A stretch of DNA of 64,000 nt from Pinisolibacter aquiterrae (GTDB lineage Bacteria > Pseudomonadota > Alphaproteobacteria > Rhizobiales > Ancalomicrobiaceae). The notes under the pieces were generated by a model that had not been told where the DNA came from, searched no databases, and worked only from the letters and a program-made list of their open reading frames with translations. Within the stretch, counting starts at the first letter, position 1. Every line of letters begins with the position of its first letter. Positions 17,768 through 26,559 of the stretch are shown one piece after another. The position numbers and the translations under genes were made by a program. Location of the stretch: NCBI RefSeq assembly GCF_019160155.1, contig NZ_JAFNIH010000043.1, positions 1 to 64,000 of the forward strand, in the 5' to 3' direction.

Positions 17768-19090
17768 ATGCGTCTTTCGCGTTACTTCCTGCCGATCCTC
17801 AAGGAGACCCCCGCCGAGGCGGAAATCGTCTCCCACCGTCTGATGCTGCGCGCCGGCATGATCCGCCAGCAGGCCGCCGGCATCTACACCTGGCTGCCGC
17901 TGGGCCTGCGGGTGCTCGACAAGATCGGCAAGATCGTCCGCGAGGAGCAGAATCGCGCCGGCGCCATCGAGATCCTGATGCCGACCGTCCAGCAGGCGGC
18001 GCTGTGGAAGGAGAGCGGGCGCTACGAGGACTACGGCCAGGAGATGCTGCGCATCACCGACCGCCTCGATCGCGAGATGCTCTACGGGCCGACGGCGGAG
18101 GAGGTCGTCACCGACGTCTTCCGCTCCTACGTCCGCTCCTACAAGGATCTGCCGCTCAACCTCTACAACATCCAGTGGAAGTTCCGCGACGAGCGGCGTC
18201 CGCGCTTCGGCGTGATGCGTGGTCGCGAGTTCCTGATGAAGGACGCCTATTCCTTCGATCTCGACTACGAGCGCGCCACCGAGGCCTATCGCCGCATGTT
18301 CGTCGCCTACCTGCGCACCTACGCGCGGATGGGCCTGACGGCGATCCCGATGAAGGCCGATTCGGGCCCGATCGGCGGCGACATGACCCACGAGTTCATC
18401 GTTCTCGCCTCCACCGGCGAGAGCCAGGTCTTCTGCCACAAGGACCTGCTCGATCTGCCGATCCCCGGCGCCGACACCGACTTCCAGGGTGACCTGAAGC
18501 CGATCATCGATCAGTGGACGAGCCTCTACGCCGCCACCGAGGAGATGCACGACGAGGCCGCCTTCGCCGCCGTCCCCGCCGACAAGCAGGTGACCGCGCG
18601 CGGCATCGAGGTCGGCCACATCTTCTATTTCGGCACGAAATATTCCGAGCCGATGGGCGCCAAGGTCGCCGGCCCCGACGGCGTCGAGCGTCCGGTGCAC
18701 ATGGGCTCCTACGGCGTCGGCGTATCGCGCCTCGCCGCCGCCGTGATCGAGGCGAGCCACGACGACGCCGGCATCGTCTGGCCGGAGGCGATCGCCCCCT
18801 TCCAGGTCGGACTGATCAACATGAAGCCGGGCGACGCCGCCTGCGACGCGACCTGCGCCGAACTCTACGCGACGCTCGGCAAGGCCGGGGTCGAGGTGCT
18901 CTACGACGACACCGACACCCGCGCCGGCGCCAAATTCGCCACCATGGACCTGATCGGCCTGCCCTGGCAGCTGATCTGCGGCCCGAAGTCGCTGGCCGAG
19001 GGCAAGGTCGAGCTGAAGCGCCGCGCCACCGGCGAGCGTGAGGTTCTGTCGATCGCCGACGCGCTCGTGCGCCTCGGCGTCACGGCGTGA
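17768..19090 (+). CDS. proS: Prolyl-tRNA synthetase (short alphaproteobacterial form)
   Basis: 440 aa from the ATG at 17768 ([19 protein letters not shown]). Class II synthetase core with motif 2 ([31 protein letters not shown]) and motif 3 ([16 protein letters not shown]), followed by the anticodon-binding domain ([10 protein letters not shown] to the C-terminus). It lacks the roughly 180-residue INS editing domain found in E. coli ProRS, as is usual in alphaproteobacteria, so it would depend on a free-standing editing protein for Ala-tRNA(Pro). Charges tRNA(Pro). The gene runs straight into lolC. Confidence 0.96.
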   Translation: MRLSRYFLPILKETPAEAEIVSHRLMLRAGMIRQQAAGIYTWLPLGLRVLDKIGKIVREEQNRAGAIEILMPTVQQAALWKESGRYEDYGQEMLRITDRLDREMLYGPTAEEVVTDVFRSYVRSYKDLPLNLYNIQWKFRDERRPRFGVMRGREFLMKDAYSFDLDYERATEAYRRMFVAYLRTYARMGLTAIPMKADSGPIGGDMTHEFIVLASTGESQVFCHKDLLDLPIPGADTDFQGDLKPIIDQWTSLYAATEEMHDEAAFAAVPADKQVTARGIEVGHIFYFGTKYSEPMGAKVAGPDGVERPVHMGSYGVGVSRLAAAVIEASHDDAGIVWPEAIAPFQVGLINMKPGDAACDATCAELYATLGKAGVEVLYDDTDTRAGAKFATMDLIGLPWQLICGPKSLAEGKVELKRRATGEREVLSIADALVRLGVTA

Positions 19091-19110
19091 ACAAGGGACG
19101 GACGCGCGGC

Positions 19111-20397
19111 ATGGCCAAGGGCAGCGAACTCGACGAACCCACCGGCACGGCGCCCTTCGCCGCGTTCGAATGGATGATCGCCTGGCGCTATCTGCGCTCG
19201 CGCCGGCGCGAGGCCTTCATCTCGGTCATCGCCGCCTTCTCCTTCCTGGGCATCATGCTGGGGGTCGCGACGCTGATCACCGTCATGGCGGTGATGAACG
19301 GCTTCCGCACCGAGTTGGTGGGCAAGTTCCTCGGCCTCAACGGCCACATGCTGGTGCAGGCGACCGCCTCCCAGTTCACCGACTACGAGGAGGTGACGAA
19401 GCGCCTCTCGGCGGTGAAGGGCGTGAAGTTCGCCTTCCCCTTCATCGAGGGGCAGGCGCTCGGTTCCGGCCCGGCCGGCGCCGTCGGCACGCTGGTGCGC
19501 GGCATCGAGCGCAACGACCTCGAGAAGATGACGCTGGTCTCCGGCAACATCAAACTCGGCAATCTCGACGATTTCGGCGCCGGCAAGGGCATCGCCATCG
19601 GCACCCGCCTCGCCCAGAACCTCGGCGTCGGCCTCGGCGACACCGTCACCATCGTCACCCCGCGCGGCAACGTCACCCCGATGGGCGTGACCCCGCGCGT
19701 CAAGGCCTTCCCTGTGGTGGCGATCTTCTCGGTCGGTCAGTCGGAGTTCGACGCGAGCTTCGTCTTCATGCCGTTCGAGGTGGCGCAGGGCTATTTCAAC
19801 CTCGACGGCCGCGCCAGCGCCATCGAGATCTTCACCGACGATCCCGACAAGGTCGGCGAGATGCGCCGCCCGATCGAGGAGGCCGCCCAGCGCTCGGTCT
19901 ACGTCACCGACTGGCGCCACCGCAACGTCACGTTCTTCGCGTCGCTCGAGATGGAGCGCAACGTGATGTTCATCATCCTGACCCTGATCGTCATCGTCGC
20001 GGCGCTGAACATCGTCTCCGGCATGACCATGCTGGTGAAGGACAAGTCGCGCGACGTGGCGATTCTCAGGACCATGGGCGCGACGCGCGGCACGATCCTG
20101 CGCATCTTCTTCATCACCGGCGCCACCATCGGCACGGTCGGCACCTTCGCCGGCTTCCTGCTCGGCCTCTTCCTGTGCGGCCACATCGAGGAGGTCCGCA
20201 CCGGCCTGTCGTGGCTGCTCGGCACCGAACTCTATCCGCCCGACGTCTACTTCCTCGCCAAGATGAAGGCCGACATCCGCGTCGGCGAGACGGTGTCGGT
20301 GGTGGTGATGGCGCTCGGCCTGTCGCTGCTCGCCACCATCTTCCCGGCCCGCAAGGCGGCGCGTCTCGATCCGGTCGAAGCTCTGAGGTACGAATGA
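19111..20397 (+). CDS. lolC: Lipoprotein-releasing ABC transporter permease, LolC/E type
   Basis: 428 aa from the ATG at 19111 (AAGGGACGG upstream); a GTG at 19087 overlapping the proS stop is also possible. N-terminal cytoplasmic stretch, TM1 ([25 protein letters not shown]), a large periplasmic domain (about 60-290, MacB-PCD type), and three C-terminal TM helices with the FtsX domain ([18 protein letters not shown]). With LolD it extracts outer-membrane lipoproteins from the inner membrane and hands them to LolA. Only one permease gene is present, as in many alphaproteobacteria (a LolF-like single permease). Confidence 0.93.
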   Translation: MAKGSELDEPTGTAPFAAFEWMIAWRYLRSRRREAFISVIAAFSFLGIMLGVATLITVMAVMNGFRTELVGKFLGLNGHMLVQATASQFTDYEEVTKRLSAVKGVKFAFPFIEGQALGSGPAGAVGTLVRGIERNDLEKMTLVSGNIKLGNLDDFGAGKGIAIGTRLAQNLGVGLGDTVTIVTPRGNVTPMGVTPRVKAFPVVAIFSVGQSEFDASFVFMPFEVAQGYFNLDGRASAIEIFTDDPDKVGEMRRPIEEAAQRSVYVTDWRHRNVTFFASLEMERNVMFIILTLIVIVAALNIVSGMTMLVKDKSRDVAILRTMGATRGTILRIFFITGATIGTVGTFAGFLLGLFLCGHIEEVRTGLSWLLGTELYPPDVYFLAKMKADIRVGETVSVVVMALGLSLLATIFPARKAARLDPVEALRYE

Positions 20398-21125
20398 TGA
20401 CGGCGATCGATCTCGACGACACCCGGGCCGCCGCCGCGCTGGTCGAGGAGCCGGTCCTGCGCCTCTCGCGGGTCGAGCGGCGCTATTCGGAAGGCGATCG
20501 CTTCCTGGAGGTGCTGAAGGCCGCCGATCTGGAGATCCGCGCCGGCGAGACGGTGGCGCTGGTCGCCCCCTCCGGCGCCGGCAAGTCGACGCTCCTCCAT
20601 CTCGCCGGTCTCCTCGAGGCGCCGGACGGCGGCGAGGTCTATCTCGGCGGCGTCGCCACCGGCGCGCTCTCCGACGCCGAGCGCACGCGCATGCGCCGGC
20701 TCGAGATCGGCTTCGTCTACCAGTTCCATCACCTTCTGCCCGAGTTCACCGCGCTCGAGAACGTGATGCTGCCGCAGATGATCCGCGGCCTCGGCCGCAA
20801 GGAGGCGATCAAGCGCGCCGAGCAGCTGCTCGCCTACATGCGGCTCGAGGAGCGCATGCAGCATCTGCCCTCGGAAATGTCGGGCGGCGAGCAGCAGCGT
20901 GTGGCGATCGCCCGGGCGGTGGCCAACGTGCCGCGCCTGATCCTCGCCGACGAGCCGACCGGCAACCTCGATCCCAAGACCGCCCACTACGTCTTCGACG
21001 CGCTCCAGGCGTTGGTGCGCTCGTCCGGGCTCGCGGCCCTGATCGCCACCCACAACATGGAGCTCGCCGACCGCATGGATCGGCGCATCACGCTGATCGA
21101 CGGCAAGATCGTCGAATCCGCGTGA
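20394..21125 (+). CDS. lolD: Lipoprotein-releasing ABC transporter ATPase
   Basis: 243 aa; ATG overlaps the lolC stop (ATGA). ABC ATPase motifs: Walker [11 protein letters not shown]-loop region [11 protein letters not shown], signature [14 protein letters not shown], Walker [14 protein letters not shown]-loop ATHN. The sequence around the Q-loop ([21 protein letters not shown]) is typical of LolD. It powers the LolC partner encoded just upstream. Confidence 0.95.
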   Translation: MMTAIDLDDTRAAAALVEEPVLRLSRVERRYSEGDRFLEVLKAADLEIRAGETVALVAPSGAGKSTLLHLAGLLEAPDGGEVYLGGVATGALSDAERTRMRRLEIGFVYQFHHLLPEFTALENVMLPQMIRGLGRKEAIKRAEQLLAYMRLEERMQHLPSEMSGGEQQRVAIARAVANVPRLILADEPTGNLDPKTAHYVFDALQALVRSSGLAALIATHNMELADRMDRRITLIDGKIVESA

Positions 21126-21140
21126 ATGGGGGAGGGCGCC

Positions 21141-22082
21141 TCACAACGCCCGCTCCCAGGTCTCGCCCACCATCGGTGGGCCGAACATCGTGTGCGGCTC
21201 GCTTTCGATCCGGTGGAACCCGCGCCGCTCATAGAGGCGGCGCGCCTCCACCAACACCGCGTTGGTCCACAGCCGCATCGTGCGATAGCCGCGATCCCGC
21301 GCGAAACCGAGCGCCGCGTCGACCAGCCGCGCGCCGATCCCCCGGCCACGCATCTCCGTCTCCACGTGCAGCACGCGCAGCTTCGCCGTGGTCGGGTCGG
21401 CCCGGGTGACCAGCACCGAGCCGACCATGCGCCCCTCGACCTCGGCGATGAAGGACGCGTCGGAGGCGGGATCGAACCGGCGCAGAAAATCGGAGGCGAT
21501 CTCGGCGAGCAGCGCCTCGAACCGTTCGTCGAACCGATGCTCGACCGCGTACCACCGGCTCTGCCGCGCCACCATCTCGGCGAGGTCGCCGACCCGGTGC
21601 GGTCGCAACACGACCTCCATCGCCACGTCCGGCGTCGCCAGCAGGCGGTGGACGTCGGCCATGGCGCCGGTCAGCCGGCCGAGCGCCTCGCCGTCGAGGC
21701 CGACGAGGCTCGCCGCCACCCGCGCCTTCTGCTCCGCCTCGATCGGCGCGAACCACGCCCGGCCGGCCTCGGTCATCGATACGGCGAGACGGCGGGCGTC
21801 CCCCTCGGCGGTCGCCCTAGCGACCCACCCCTCGGCGACGAAGCGCTTCATGATCCGGCTCATCCGGCCCGGATCGATGCCGAGATCACGCGCGAGCTCC
21901 GCCGCCGTGAGCGGCGAGCGCCGCGACAGCTCCCACAGGATCCGAATTTCGCCGAGCGAATGCTCGCTCGCCAGAAAGTCACCGTCGAGCAGGTCGAGCC
22001 GGCGGGTGTAGAAGCGATTGAACCGCCGCACCCGCTCGACCGAGGCATCGAGCAGCGAGGAGAAATGGGGATCGTCCGACAT
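21141..22082 (-). CDS. Fused MarR-family regulator and GNAT acetyltransferase
   Basis: 313 aa. Residues 1-145 are a MarR winged-helix domain (HSLGEIRILWEL, LTAAELARDLGIDPGRMSRIMKRF, GDARRLAVSMTEAG); residues about 160-310 a GNAT acetyltransferase with the acetyl-CoA motif A ETEMRGRGIGARLVDAAL and B motif YERRGFHRIE. This fused architecture is widespread in proteobacteria, but the acetyl acceptor and inducing signal are generally unknown. Two matching palindromes directly upstream (22097-22131) strongly suggest self-repression. The C-terminal end converges with lolD. Confidence 0.92.
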   Translation of the reverse strand: MSDDPHFSSLLDASVERVRRFNRFYTRRLDLLDGDFLASEHSLGEIRILWELSRRSPLTAAELARDLGIDPGRMSRIMKRFVAEGWVARATAEGDARRLAVSMTEAGRAWFAPIEAEQKARVAASLVGLDGEALGRLTGAMADVHRLLATPDVAMEVVLRPHRVGDLAEMVARQSRWYAVEHRFDERFEALLAEIASDFLRRFDPASDASFIAEVEGRMVGSVLVTRADPTTAKLRVLHVETEMRGRGIGARLVDAALGFARDRGYRTMRLWTNAVLVEARRLYERRGFHRIESEPHTMFGPPMVGETWERAL

Positions 22083-22096
22083 GGGGCCTCCTATTC

Positions 22097-22131
22097 ATTG
22101 ACAATGTCAATGGATAGGTTGACCAAGTCAA
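22097..22131. promoter_or_regulatory. Paired MarR-type operators upstream of the MarR-GNAT gene
   Basis: Two copies of TTGAC-N3-GTCAA: ATTGACAATGTCAAT at 22097-22111 (a perfect 15-bp palindrome) and TTGACCAAGTCAA at 22119-22131. Their centres are 21 bp apart, two helical turns, so two dimers would bind on the same face. They lie 15-50 bp before the MarR-GNAT start and about 15 bp past the end of the glyoxalase gene, so the MarR-GNAT gene is the regulated target. Confidence 0.75.
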
Positions 22132-22147
22132 TCGATAGAGTCGCTTC

Positions 22148-22606
22148 TCACCACACGCCGGTGTTCGGCATCGACGCCCACGGCTCCGCCGGAGCCTTGG
22201 GCTCGCCCTTCTGCAGCAGCTCGACCGAGACCAGATCGGGTGAGCGCACGAAGGCCATGTGACCGTCGCGCGGCGGCCGGTTGATCGTGACTCCGCCCGC
22301 CATCAATCGGTCACAGGCGGCGTAGATGTCGTCGACTTCGAAGGCGAGATGGCCGAAGTTGCGGGCGCTGCCGTAGTCCTCCGGATCCCAGTTCCAGGTC
22401 AGCTCGATGGTCGGGGATTCGCGCCGGGCGAGGGCCTTGTCGGTCGCCACCGATTGCGCGTCGCCGGGCGCGGCCAGGAAGATCAGGCTGAAACGCCCCT
22501 TGGAATAATCGTCGCGGCGCACCACCTCGAGACCGAGCAGATCGCAGAAGAAGGCGAGACTGGCATCGAGATCGCGGACGCGAATCATGGTGTGGAGAAA
22601 GCGCAT
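22148..22606 (-). CDS. Glyoxalase I / VOC-family lactoylglutathione lyase
   Basis: 152 aa from the ATG at 22606 (MRFLHTMIRVRDLDASLAFF). VOC fold with the four metal ligands of glyoxalase I in place: His 5 (FLHTMIRV), Glu in PTIELTWNW, His in FGHLAFEV and Glu in VSVELLQKG. It should isomerise the methylglyoxal-glutathione hemithioacetal to S-lactoylglutathione. Upstream on the minus strand it is divergent from the sirtuin gene, 36 bp away. Confidence 0.9.
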   Translation of the reverse strand: MRFLHTMIRVRDLDASLAFFCDLLGLEVVRRDDYSKGRFSLIFLAAPGDAQSVATDKALARRESPTIELTWNWDPEDYGSARNFGHLAFEVDDIYAACDRLMAGGVTINRPPRDGHMAFVRSPDLVSVELLQKGEPKAPAEPWASMPNTGVW

Positions 22607-22642
22607 GAACGGACCCTTCCGTCGTGTTGAGGAGAGCGGGCG

Positions 22643-23395
22643 ATGAAGACCGTCGAGGAGCCGCTCGAGGGCGCCGCCGTGCTGGCCGAGAGGGTGGCCC
22701 GGGCCGAGACCGTGGTGATCTTCACCGGCGCCGGGATCTCGACCGAGTCCGGGATCCCCGATTTTCGCGGGCCGAACGGTCTGTGGACCAAGATCAAGCC
22801 CATCTATTACGACGAGTTCGTGTCGTCGGAAACCGCCCGGCGCGAGGACTGGAAGCGTCGCTTCGCCTTTCGCGACCAGGTCGCCGCCGTCGAGCCCAAC
22901 GTCGCCCACCGGGCGATCGCCCGCCTGATCGCCTCCGGCAAGGCCAACGCCGTCATCACCCAGAACATCGACGGCCTGCACGGCCGCGCCGGCGTGCCCG
23001 CGGATCGGCTGATCGAGTTGCACGGCAACGCCACCTACGCCACCTGCCTCTCCTGCGACGCGCGGGTCGAGCTCGACGAGGCCGAGGCGATCATCGCGGC
23101 GACCGGGCGGACGCCGCGCTGCGCCTGTGGCGGCCTGATCAAGGCGGCGGTGATCTCCTTCGGTCAGGCGATGCCGAGCCGCGAGATGCAGCGCGCCGAG
23201 GAGGCGATCCAGCAGGCGGACCTCTTCGTCGCCGTCGGATCCTCGCTGACGGTCCAGCCGGCGGCGACGCTGCCGATGATCGCCAAATACGAGGGCGCCG
23301 AACTGATCATCGTCAACGCCGAGTCGACCCCCCTCGACGGCCTCGCCGATCGGGTCCTGCGCGGCTCGATCGGCACCGTCTTCTCGCGGCTCTGA
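22643..23395 (+). CDS. Sir2-family NAD-dependent protein deacylase
   Basis: 250 aa. Rossmann-fold NAD site GAGISTESGIPDFRG, NAD-ribose motif TQNIDGLH, catalytic His in ELHGNA, and a structural zinc site with Cys pairs CLSC and CAC. It removes acyl groups from lysines using NAD. Which class (deacetylase, desuccinylase) cannot be decided with confidence; the YxxR pair typical of desuccinylases is not evident to me. ATG 22643 has GAGGAGAGCGGGCG upstream. Confidence 0.94.
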   Translation: MKTVEEPLEGAAVLAERVARAETVVIFTGAGISTESGIPDFRGPNGLWTKIKPIYYDEFVSSETARREDWKRRFAFRDQVAAVEPNVAHRAIARLIASGKANAVITQNIDGLHGRAGVPADRLIELHGNATYATCLSCDARVELDEAEAIIAATGRTPRCACGGLIKAAVISFGQAMPSREMQRAEEAIQQADLFVAVGSSLTVQPAATLPMIAKYEGAELIIVNAESTPLDGLADRVLRGSIGTVFSRL

Positions 23396-23610
23396 GCCCG
23401 AGATCCCCGGGGAAAGCGTTCACGAACGGTAAAAGCCGGTGGTCGCAGAGTGGCGCGATGGTATCCTTTTGCGAGGCTGGAAACAGCGACGCGATTCGAA
23501 CGGGGTCGGGCCACCGTTCGTATGGCGTGAGGTCCGTAGGGTGGTGATTCAGTGTGCTCGTGTGTGCGGTTCGGCCCGAGGCGATGGGCGCGGACGAAGG
23601 AGTGAGGCCG

Positions 23611-24210
23611 ATGGGAGCCAAGACCGATATCGACGCCCGTCTCGATCACGAGGGTCATCTCGATCACGACGTGAGAGAGGAAGCGGCGGTCGACGTCATC
23701 GAGGTGGTCGGTACCATCAAGTGGTTCGACATCGCCAAGGGCTACGGCTTCATCGTCCCCGAGACCGCCGGTCTCCCCGACATCCTGCTGCACGTCACCT
23801 GCCTGCGCCGTGACGGCTACCAGACCGCCTACGAGGGCTCGCGGGTCGTCTGCGAGGTGCTCGACCGGCCGCGCGGCCTCCAGGCCCTGCGCATCGTCCA
23901 CATGGACGAATCGACCGCCGTCCACCCGTCGCAGCTCGCCCCCTCGCGCACCCACGTCCAGGTCGTGCCGACCTCTGGCCTCGAACGCGCGACGGTGAAG
24001 TGGTTCAACCGCGTCAAGGGCTTCGGCTTCGTGACGCGAGGCGAGGGCACCGAGGACATCTTCGTCCACATGGAGACCCTGCGCCGCTACGGCCTCGCCG
24101 AGCTGCGTCCCGGCCAGACCGTGTGGGTCCGCTTCGGCGACGGCCCCAAGGGCCTGATGGCGGCCGAGATCCGTCCCGACGGCCTCTCGCACGTTCCCGC
24201 GTCCCATTGA
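23611..24210 (+). CDS. Cold-shock protein with two CSD domains
   Basis: 199 aa from the ATG at 23611, chosen for the AAGGAG at 23597-23602. An acidic/His N-terminal region, then two cold-shock domains: one at about 32-95 (GTIKWFDIAKGYGFIVPE, DILLHVTCL) and one at about 128-190 (ATVKWFNRVKGFGFVTRGEG, DIFVHMETL). Each has an RNP1-like (KGYGFI, KGFGFV) and RNP2-like (DILLHV, DIFVHM) motif for single-stranded nucleic acid. Tandem-CSD proteins of this length are typical of alphaproteobacteria and act as RNA chaperones or stationary-phase regulators. The preceding 200-bp leader may itself regulate expression, but I see no defined structure. Confidence 0.92.
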   Translation: MGAKTDIDARLDHEGHLDHDVREEAAVDVIEVVGTIKWFDIAKGYGFIVPETAGLPDILLHVTCLRRDGYQTAYEGSRVVCEVLDRPRGLQALRIVHMDESTAVHPSQLAPSRTHVQVVPTSGLERATVKWFNRVKGFGFVTRGEGTEDIFVHMETLRRYGLAELRPGQTVWVRFGDGPKGLMAAEIRPDGLSHVPASH

Positions 24211-24293
24211 GGAGGCCGTCGCTCGACGCGTCCCCGATCGGCGGATGCTCGCGCGACTTGCGCGCCTTCCTCGCGTCAGACGGATTTCGCCTC

Positions 24294-24812
24294 GTGGCCG
24301 CCGCGCTTTCTTCCCATCTCTCGCTCCGCCGCCGCGCCCTTCGGCTCGTCGTCGCGCTCTTTCTCGCGGTCGCGGGCGTCGTTCTCGTCGATCCGCCGCT
24401 GCCGGCCCGGGCCGAGGCGCCGGTGGCGGCGAGCGACCGGGTCGAGGTCGTCGGCGCCAAGGGCACCACGGTCTTCACGGTCGAACTCGCCGACACCGAC
24501 GCGAGCCGCGCCGAGGGGCTGATGTTCCGCAAGGAGATGGCGGCCGATCACGGCATGCTCTTCGATTTCCGCCGCGAGCAGCCGGTGTGGTTCTGGATGA
24601 AGAACACTTATCTGCCGCTCGACATGATCTTCGCCCGCGCCGACGGCGTGATCGTCTCGATCGCGCGGGACGCGGTGCCTCTGTCGGAAGAGACCATCGG
24701 TTCCGGCGGTTCGGTCCGCTTCGTGCTCGAGGTCAATGCCGGCACGGCCGAACGGCTCGGGTTGAAGCCCGGCGATCGCTTGGTGCATCCACGGATTCGC
24801 GCCACGCGGTGA
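24294..24812 (+). CDS. DUF192 family secreted protein
   Basis: 172 aa from a GTG at 24294; no ATG exists in frame, and a TTG at 24258 is the alternative. The N-terminus is a signal peptide or anchor (RLVVALFLAVAGVVLVDPPLPARAEA). The DUF192 core follows: RAEGLMFRKEMAADHGMLFDF, PVWFWMKNTYLPLDMIFARADGVIVSI, and GSVRFVLEVNAGTAERLGLKPGD. The family is a small periplasmic or extracytoplasmic beta fold of unknown function. It lies 84 bp after the cold-shock gene and just before tRNA-Pro. Confidence 0.85.
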   Translation: MAAALSSHLSLRRRALRLVVALFLAVAGVVLVDPPLPARAEAPVAASDRVEVVGAKGTTVFTVELADTDASRAEGLMFRKEMAADHGMLFDFRREQPVWFWMKNTYLPLDMIFARADGVIVSIARDAVPLSEETIGSGGSVRFVLEVNAGTAERLGLKPGDRLVHPRIRATR

Positions 24813-24909
24813 GCCCAGGCGAGCCTCGGCGCTTGCCGGTTTCGCCGGGGCCGTGTATTGCGGACGCGAGAGCGAGCGGGACGTCGCGAGACGGCCCGAG
24901 GGTACGGCA

Positions 24910-24986
24910 CGGGGTATAGCGCAGCCTGGTAGCGCGGAAGTTTTGGGTACTTCAGGTCGCAGGTTCGAATCCTGCTGCCCCGACCA
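24910..24986 (+). tRNA. tRNA-Pro (TGG)
   Basis: 77 nt. Acceptor CGGGGTA pairs with TGCCCCG, anticodon stem GAAGT/ACTTC with loop TTTGGGT gives anticodon TGG, T-arm GCAGGTTCGAATCCTGC, encoded CCA at 24984-24986. Confidence 0.95.
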
Positions 24987-25063
24987 ACCGGGCAAGGGCG
25001 CCGATCGCATCGTTCGGGGGGTCCGCCACCCGGCACGAGACAGGAACGAGGAGAGTAGACGAC

Positions 25064-25369
25064 ATGGTGGCGCGCATCTCTCGGCCGGCCAAGACGGCCA
25101 TGCAGTCCGGTCAGGCCAAGTCCAAGCGGTGGCTGCTCGAGTTCGAGCCCGAGGCGGCGCGCTCGGCCGATCCGCTGATGGGATGGACCTCGTCGTCCGA
25201 CATGAAGAGCCAGATCCGTCTGTTCTTCGCCACCAAGGAAGACGCGATCGCCTACGCCGAGCGCAAGGGCCTCGAGTATCGGGTGGTGGAGCCCAAGGAG
25301 CGGGCGCCGAAGACGTTGTCCTACTCCGACAACTTCAAGTTCGGCCGCATCGGCACCTGGACGCACTGA
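25064..25369 (+). CDS. NADH dehydrogenase complex I accessory subunit, NDUFS4-like
   Basis: 101 aa, start MVARISRPAKTAMQSG with GAGGAGAG upstream. It has the ETC_C1_NDUFA4/NDUFS4 domain signature: WLLEFEPEAARSADPLMGWTSS, then QIRLFFATKEDAIAYAERKG and the C-terminal YSDNFKFGR. This subunit binds the peripheral arm of complex I near the N module in alphaproteobacteria and mitochondria, and marks the alphaproteobacterial origin of the window. It is encoded away from the nuo operon, as is usual, between two tRNA genes. Confidence 0.93.
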   Translation: MVARISRPAKTAMQSGQAKSKRWLLEFEPEAARSADPLMGWTSSSDMKSQIRLFFATKEDAIAYAERKGLEYRVVEPKERAPKTLSYSDNFKFGRIGTWTH

Positions 25370-25459
25370 GCGTTCACGATCGCCACGCTTCGCCCGGCCG
25401 CCGACGGCGGCGCGGGCTCGCACGCCTTCGGCGGCGAGGAGAGGGGTGGCCGGTCATGC

Positions 25460-25535
25460 GGCCCCGTAGCTCAGGGGATAGAGCGACAGCCTTCTAAGCT
25501 GTTGGTCGCAGGTTCGAATCCTGCCGGGGTCGCCA
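25460..25535 (+). tRNA. tRNA-Arg (TCT), integration site of the 11-kb element
   Basis: 76 nt. Acceptor GGCCCCG pairs with CGGGGTC (one G-T), anticodon stem ACAGC/GCTGT with loop CTTCTAA gives anticodon TCT, T-arm GCAGGTTCGAATCCTGC, encoded CCA. The last 45 bases (25491-25535) recur exactly at 36448-36492, so an element has integrated here and restored the tRNA 3' half. Confidence 0.95.
25491..25535 (+). repeat. Left attachment site (att core within tRNA-Arg)
   Basis: 45-bp perfect direct repeat with 36448-36492, covering anticodon loop through CCA of tRNA-Arg. The base before (25490 c versus 36447 g) and after (25536 g versus 36493 c) differ, so the identity block is precisely delimited. The crossover must lie inside it. 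Confidence 0.95.
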
Positions 25536-25817
25536 GTCAACTTATTGATTTTGTTGAATTTTGTCATTCCACCGTCGGCCGTGCGGCGTAGTGACGGCGC
25601 GCCGTGTCACCACTGTGTCACCAACCCGGGCAAATTCACTCGTCGGTGAGCGTGTCCGGCGCTTCGTCGAGAAGACCGTTGCCGGACCGAAGGCCATCTG
25701 GTTTGGCCTCCCCACCTCGAAGGACCCCTTTCCCGTAGCAATCCATTCCGCAACACGAGGTCCATGGGCGTCTGCCCCCTCGATCCTGAGTATCCTTTTC
25801 TCTGTAATAGAAATTGG

Positions 25818-25918
25818 GCCGTCCAAGCCGTCCAACGCCGTCCATCATCAATTTTTTCAATGAGTTCTGGCCAAGGCCAAGAGCGGCATTGCCGTCCGCC
25901 CGCCGTCCATCGCCGTCC
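25818..25918 (+). repeat. Cluster of six GCCGTCC(A) repeats, putative integrase arm sites (left)
   Basis: Copies at 25818-25825, 25827-25834, 25837-25844, 25891-25897, 25902-25909 and 25912-25918; the first three and the fifth read GCCGTCCA. Spacing inside each trio is 9-11 bp, about one helical turn. The same octamer, mostly in inverted orientation, recurs at 36114-36215 at the right end of the element. Confidence 0.65.
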
Positions 25919-26008
25919 GGCTTCGCACGACGGCCGCCGCTTGGGGCAGCTTTCGGCCGGTCCTCGTGCGCGCGAGACGCCCGTGGGTTGTCCTCGCGAC
26001 GGCGTCCG

Positions 26009-26087
26009 TCAACCTCGTCAACCACGGCCCCTTCGAGTCAACCCCGTCAACCCCGATTTGGCCTATTGGAACTGGTGAGGGTTGACG
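26009..26087 (+). repeat. GTCAACC repeats, possible protein-binding array
   Basis: GTCAACC at 26009-26015, 26018-26024, 26038-26044 and 26047-26053, two pairs with 9-bp spacing, plus one inverted copy GGTTGAC at 26081-26087. Possible excisionase or regulator sites; function unknown. Confidence 0.45.
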
Positions 26088-26251
26088 CTGCGTACTCACC
26101 GCGCGTTCGTTTGACGGGGGAAGGACCCAAGCCCCCCCCTCCACCATGACAGGCCCGGAGACCCTGCCTCGCTCGGCGTGGGCGGCCGATCGGCTCCATT
26201 GGTCGAGCGTGGCCGTGGTGTCACTCGGCAGATCGCGGGGCAGGGGGAGGG

Positions 26252-26285
26252 AATGCAGATCGCATTTCGTTTCGCATTATGCTAT
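26252..26285. promoter_or_regulatory. Possible operator/promoter of the toxin-antitoxin operon
   Basis: AATGC (26252-26256) and GCATT (26262-26266) form an inverted repeat with 5-bp spacer, and a third GCATT follows at 26274-26278 within GCATTATGCTATGC, just 10-40 bp before the toxin start. Such short palindromes are usual antitoxin operators; the site is tentative. Confidence 0.35.
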
Positions 26286-26294
26286 GCAAAGCAC

Positions 26295-26549
26295 ATGAAG
26301 CGGATCACATACAGCAAAGACGCATTGCGAACCCTACGACGGATGCCGGCGAACGTCGCCGCGACGATCCGCGCCAAGGTCGAGCAATACGCCTCCGACC
26401 CGGCCACACTGACGAACAACGTCAAGGCGCTGAAGGGTGAACCTGGTCTGTTCCGCCTGAGAGTGGGTGACTGGCGCGTGCTCTTCACCGAAGACGGCGA
26501 AGTGCTCGCCATCATCCGCATTGCCCCTCGCGGCGCTGCTTACGAATGA
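26295..26549 (+). CDS. RelE/ParE-superfamily toxin
   Basis: 84 aa from ATG 26295 (MKRITYSKDALRTLRRMP). RelE/ParE fold signals: N-terminal helix with ALRTLRRMPANVAATIRAKVEQYA, then KALKGEPGLFRLRVGDWRVLF and the C-terminal strand VLAIIRIAPRGAAYE. Toxins of this superfamily either cut mRNA on ribosomes or poison gyrase; the residues here do not decide which. It is followed 10 bp later by an HTH antitoxin gene, with the toxin first, the order seen in HigBA-type pairs. Likely stabilises the island. Confidence 0.88.
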   Translation: MKRITYSKDALRTLRRMPANVAATIRAKVEQYASDPATLTNNVKALKGEPGLFRLRVGDWRVLFTEDGEVLAIIRIAPRGAAYE

Positions 26550-26559
26550 GGACCGCCAG

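Larger units (their letters stand above)
25536..26294. other. Left end of island: non-coding, rich in short repeats
   Basis: 760 bases without a credible gene. Contains GTGTCACCA repeats near the core (25604-25612, 25616-25623), six GCCGTCC copies at 25818-25918 and GTCAACC copies at 26009-26087. The first 100 bases are AT-rich next to the att core. The layout is that of an integrase/excisionase-binding attachment arm. Confidence 0.55.

Noticed and set aside
25818-25918. CRISPR array
   Set aside because: The repeats are 7-8 bp, irregularly spaced at 9-11 bp, without spacers of constant length; no cas gene is present. No CRISPR array is seen anywhere in the window.
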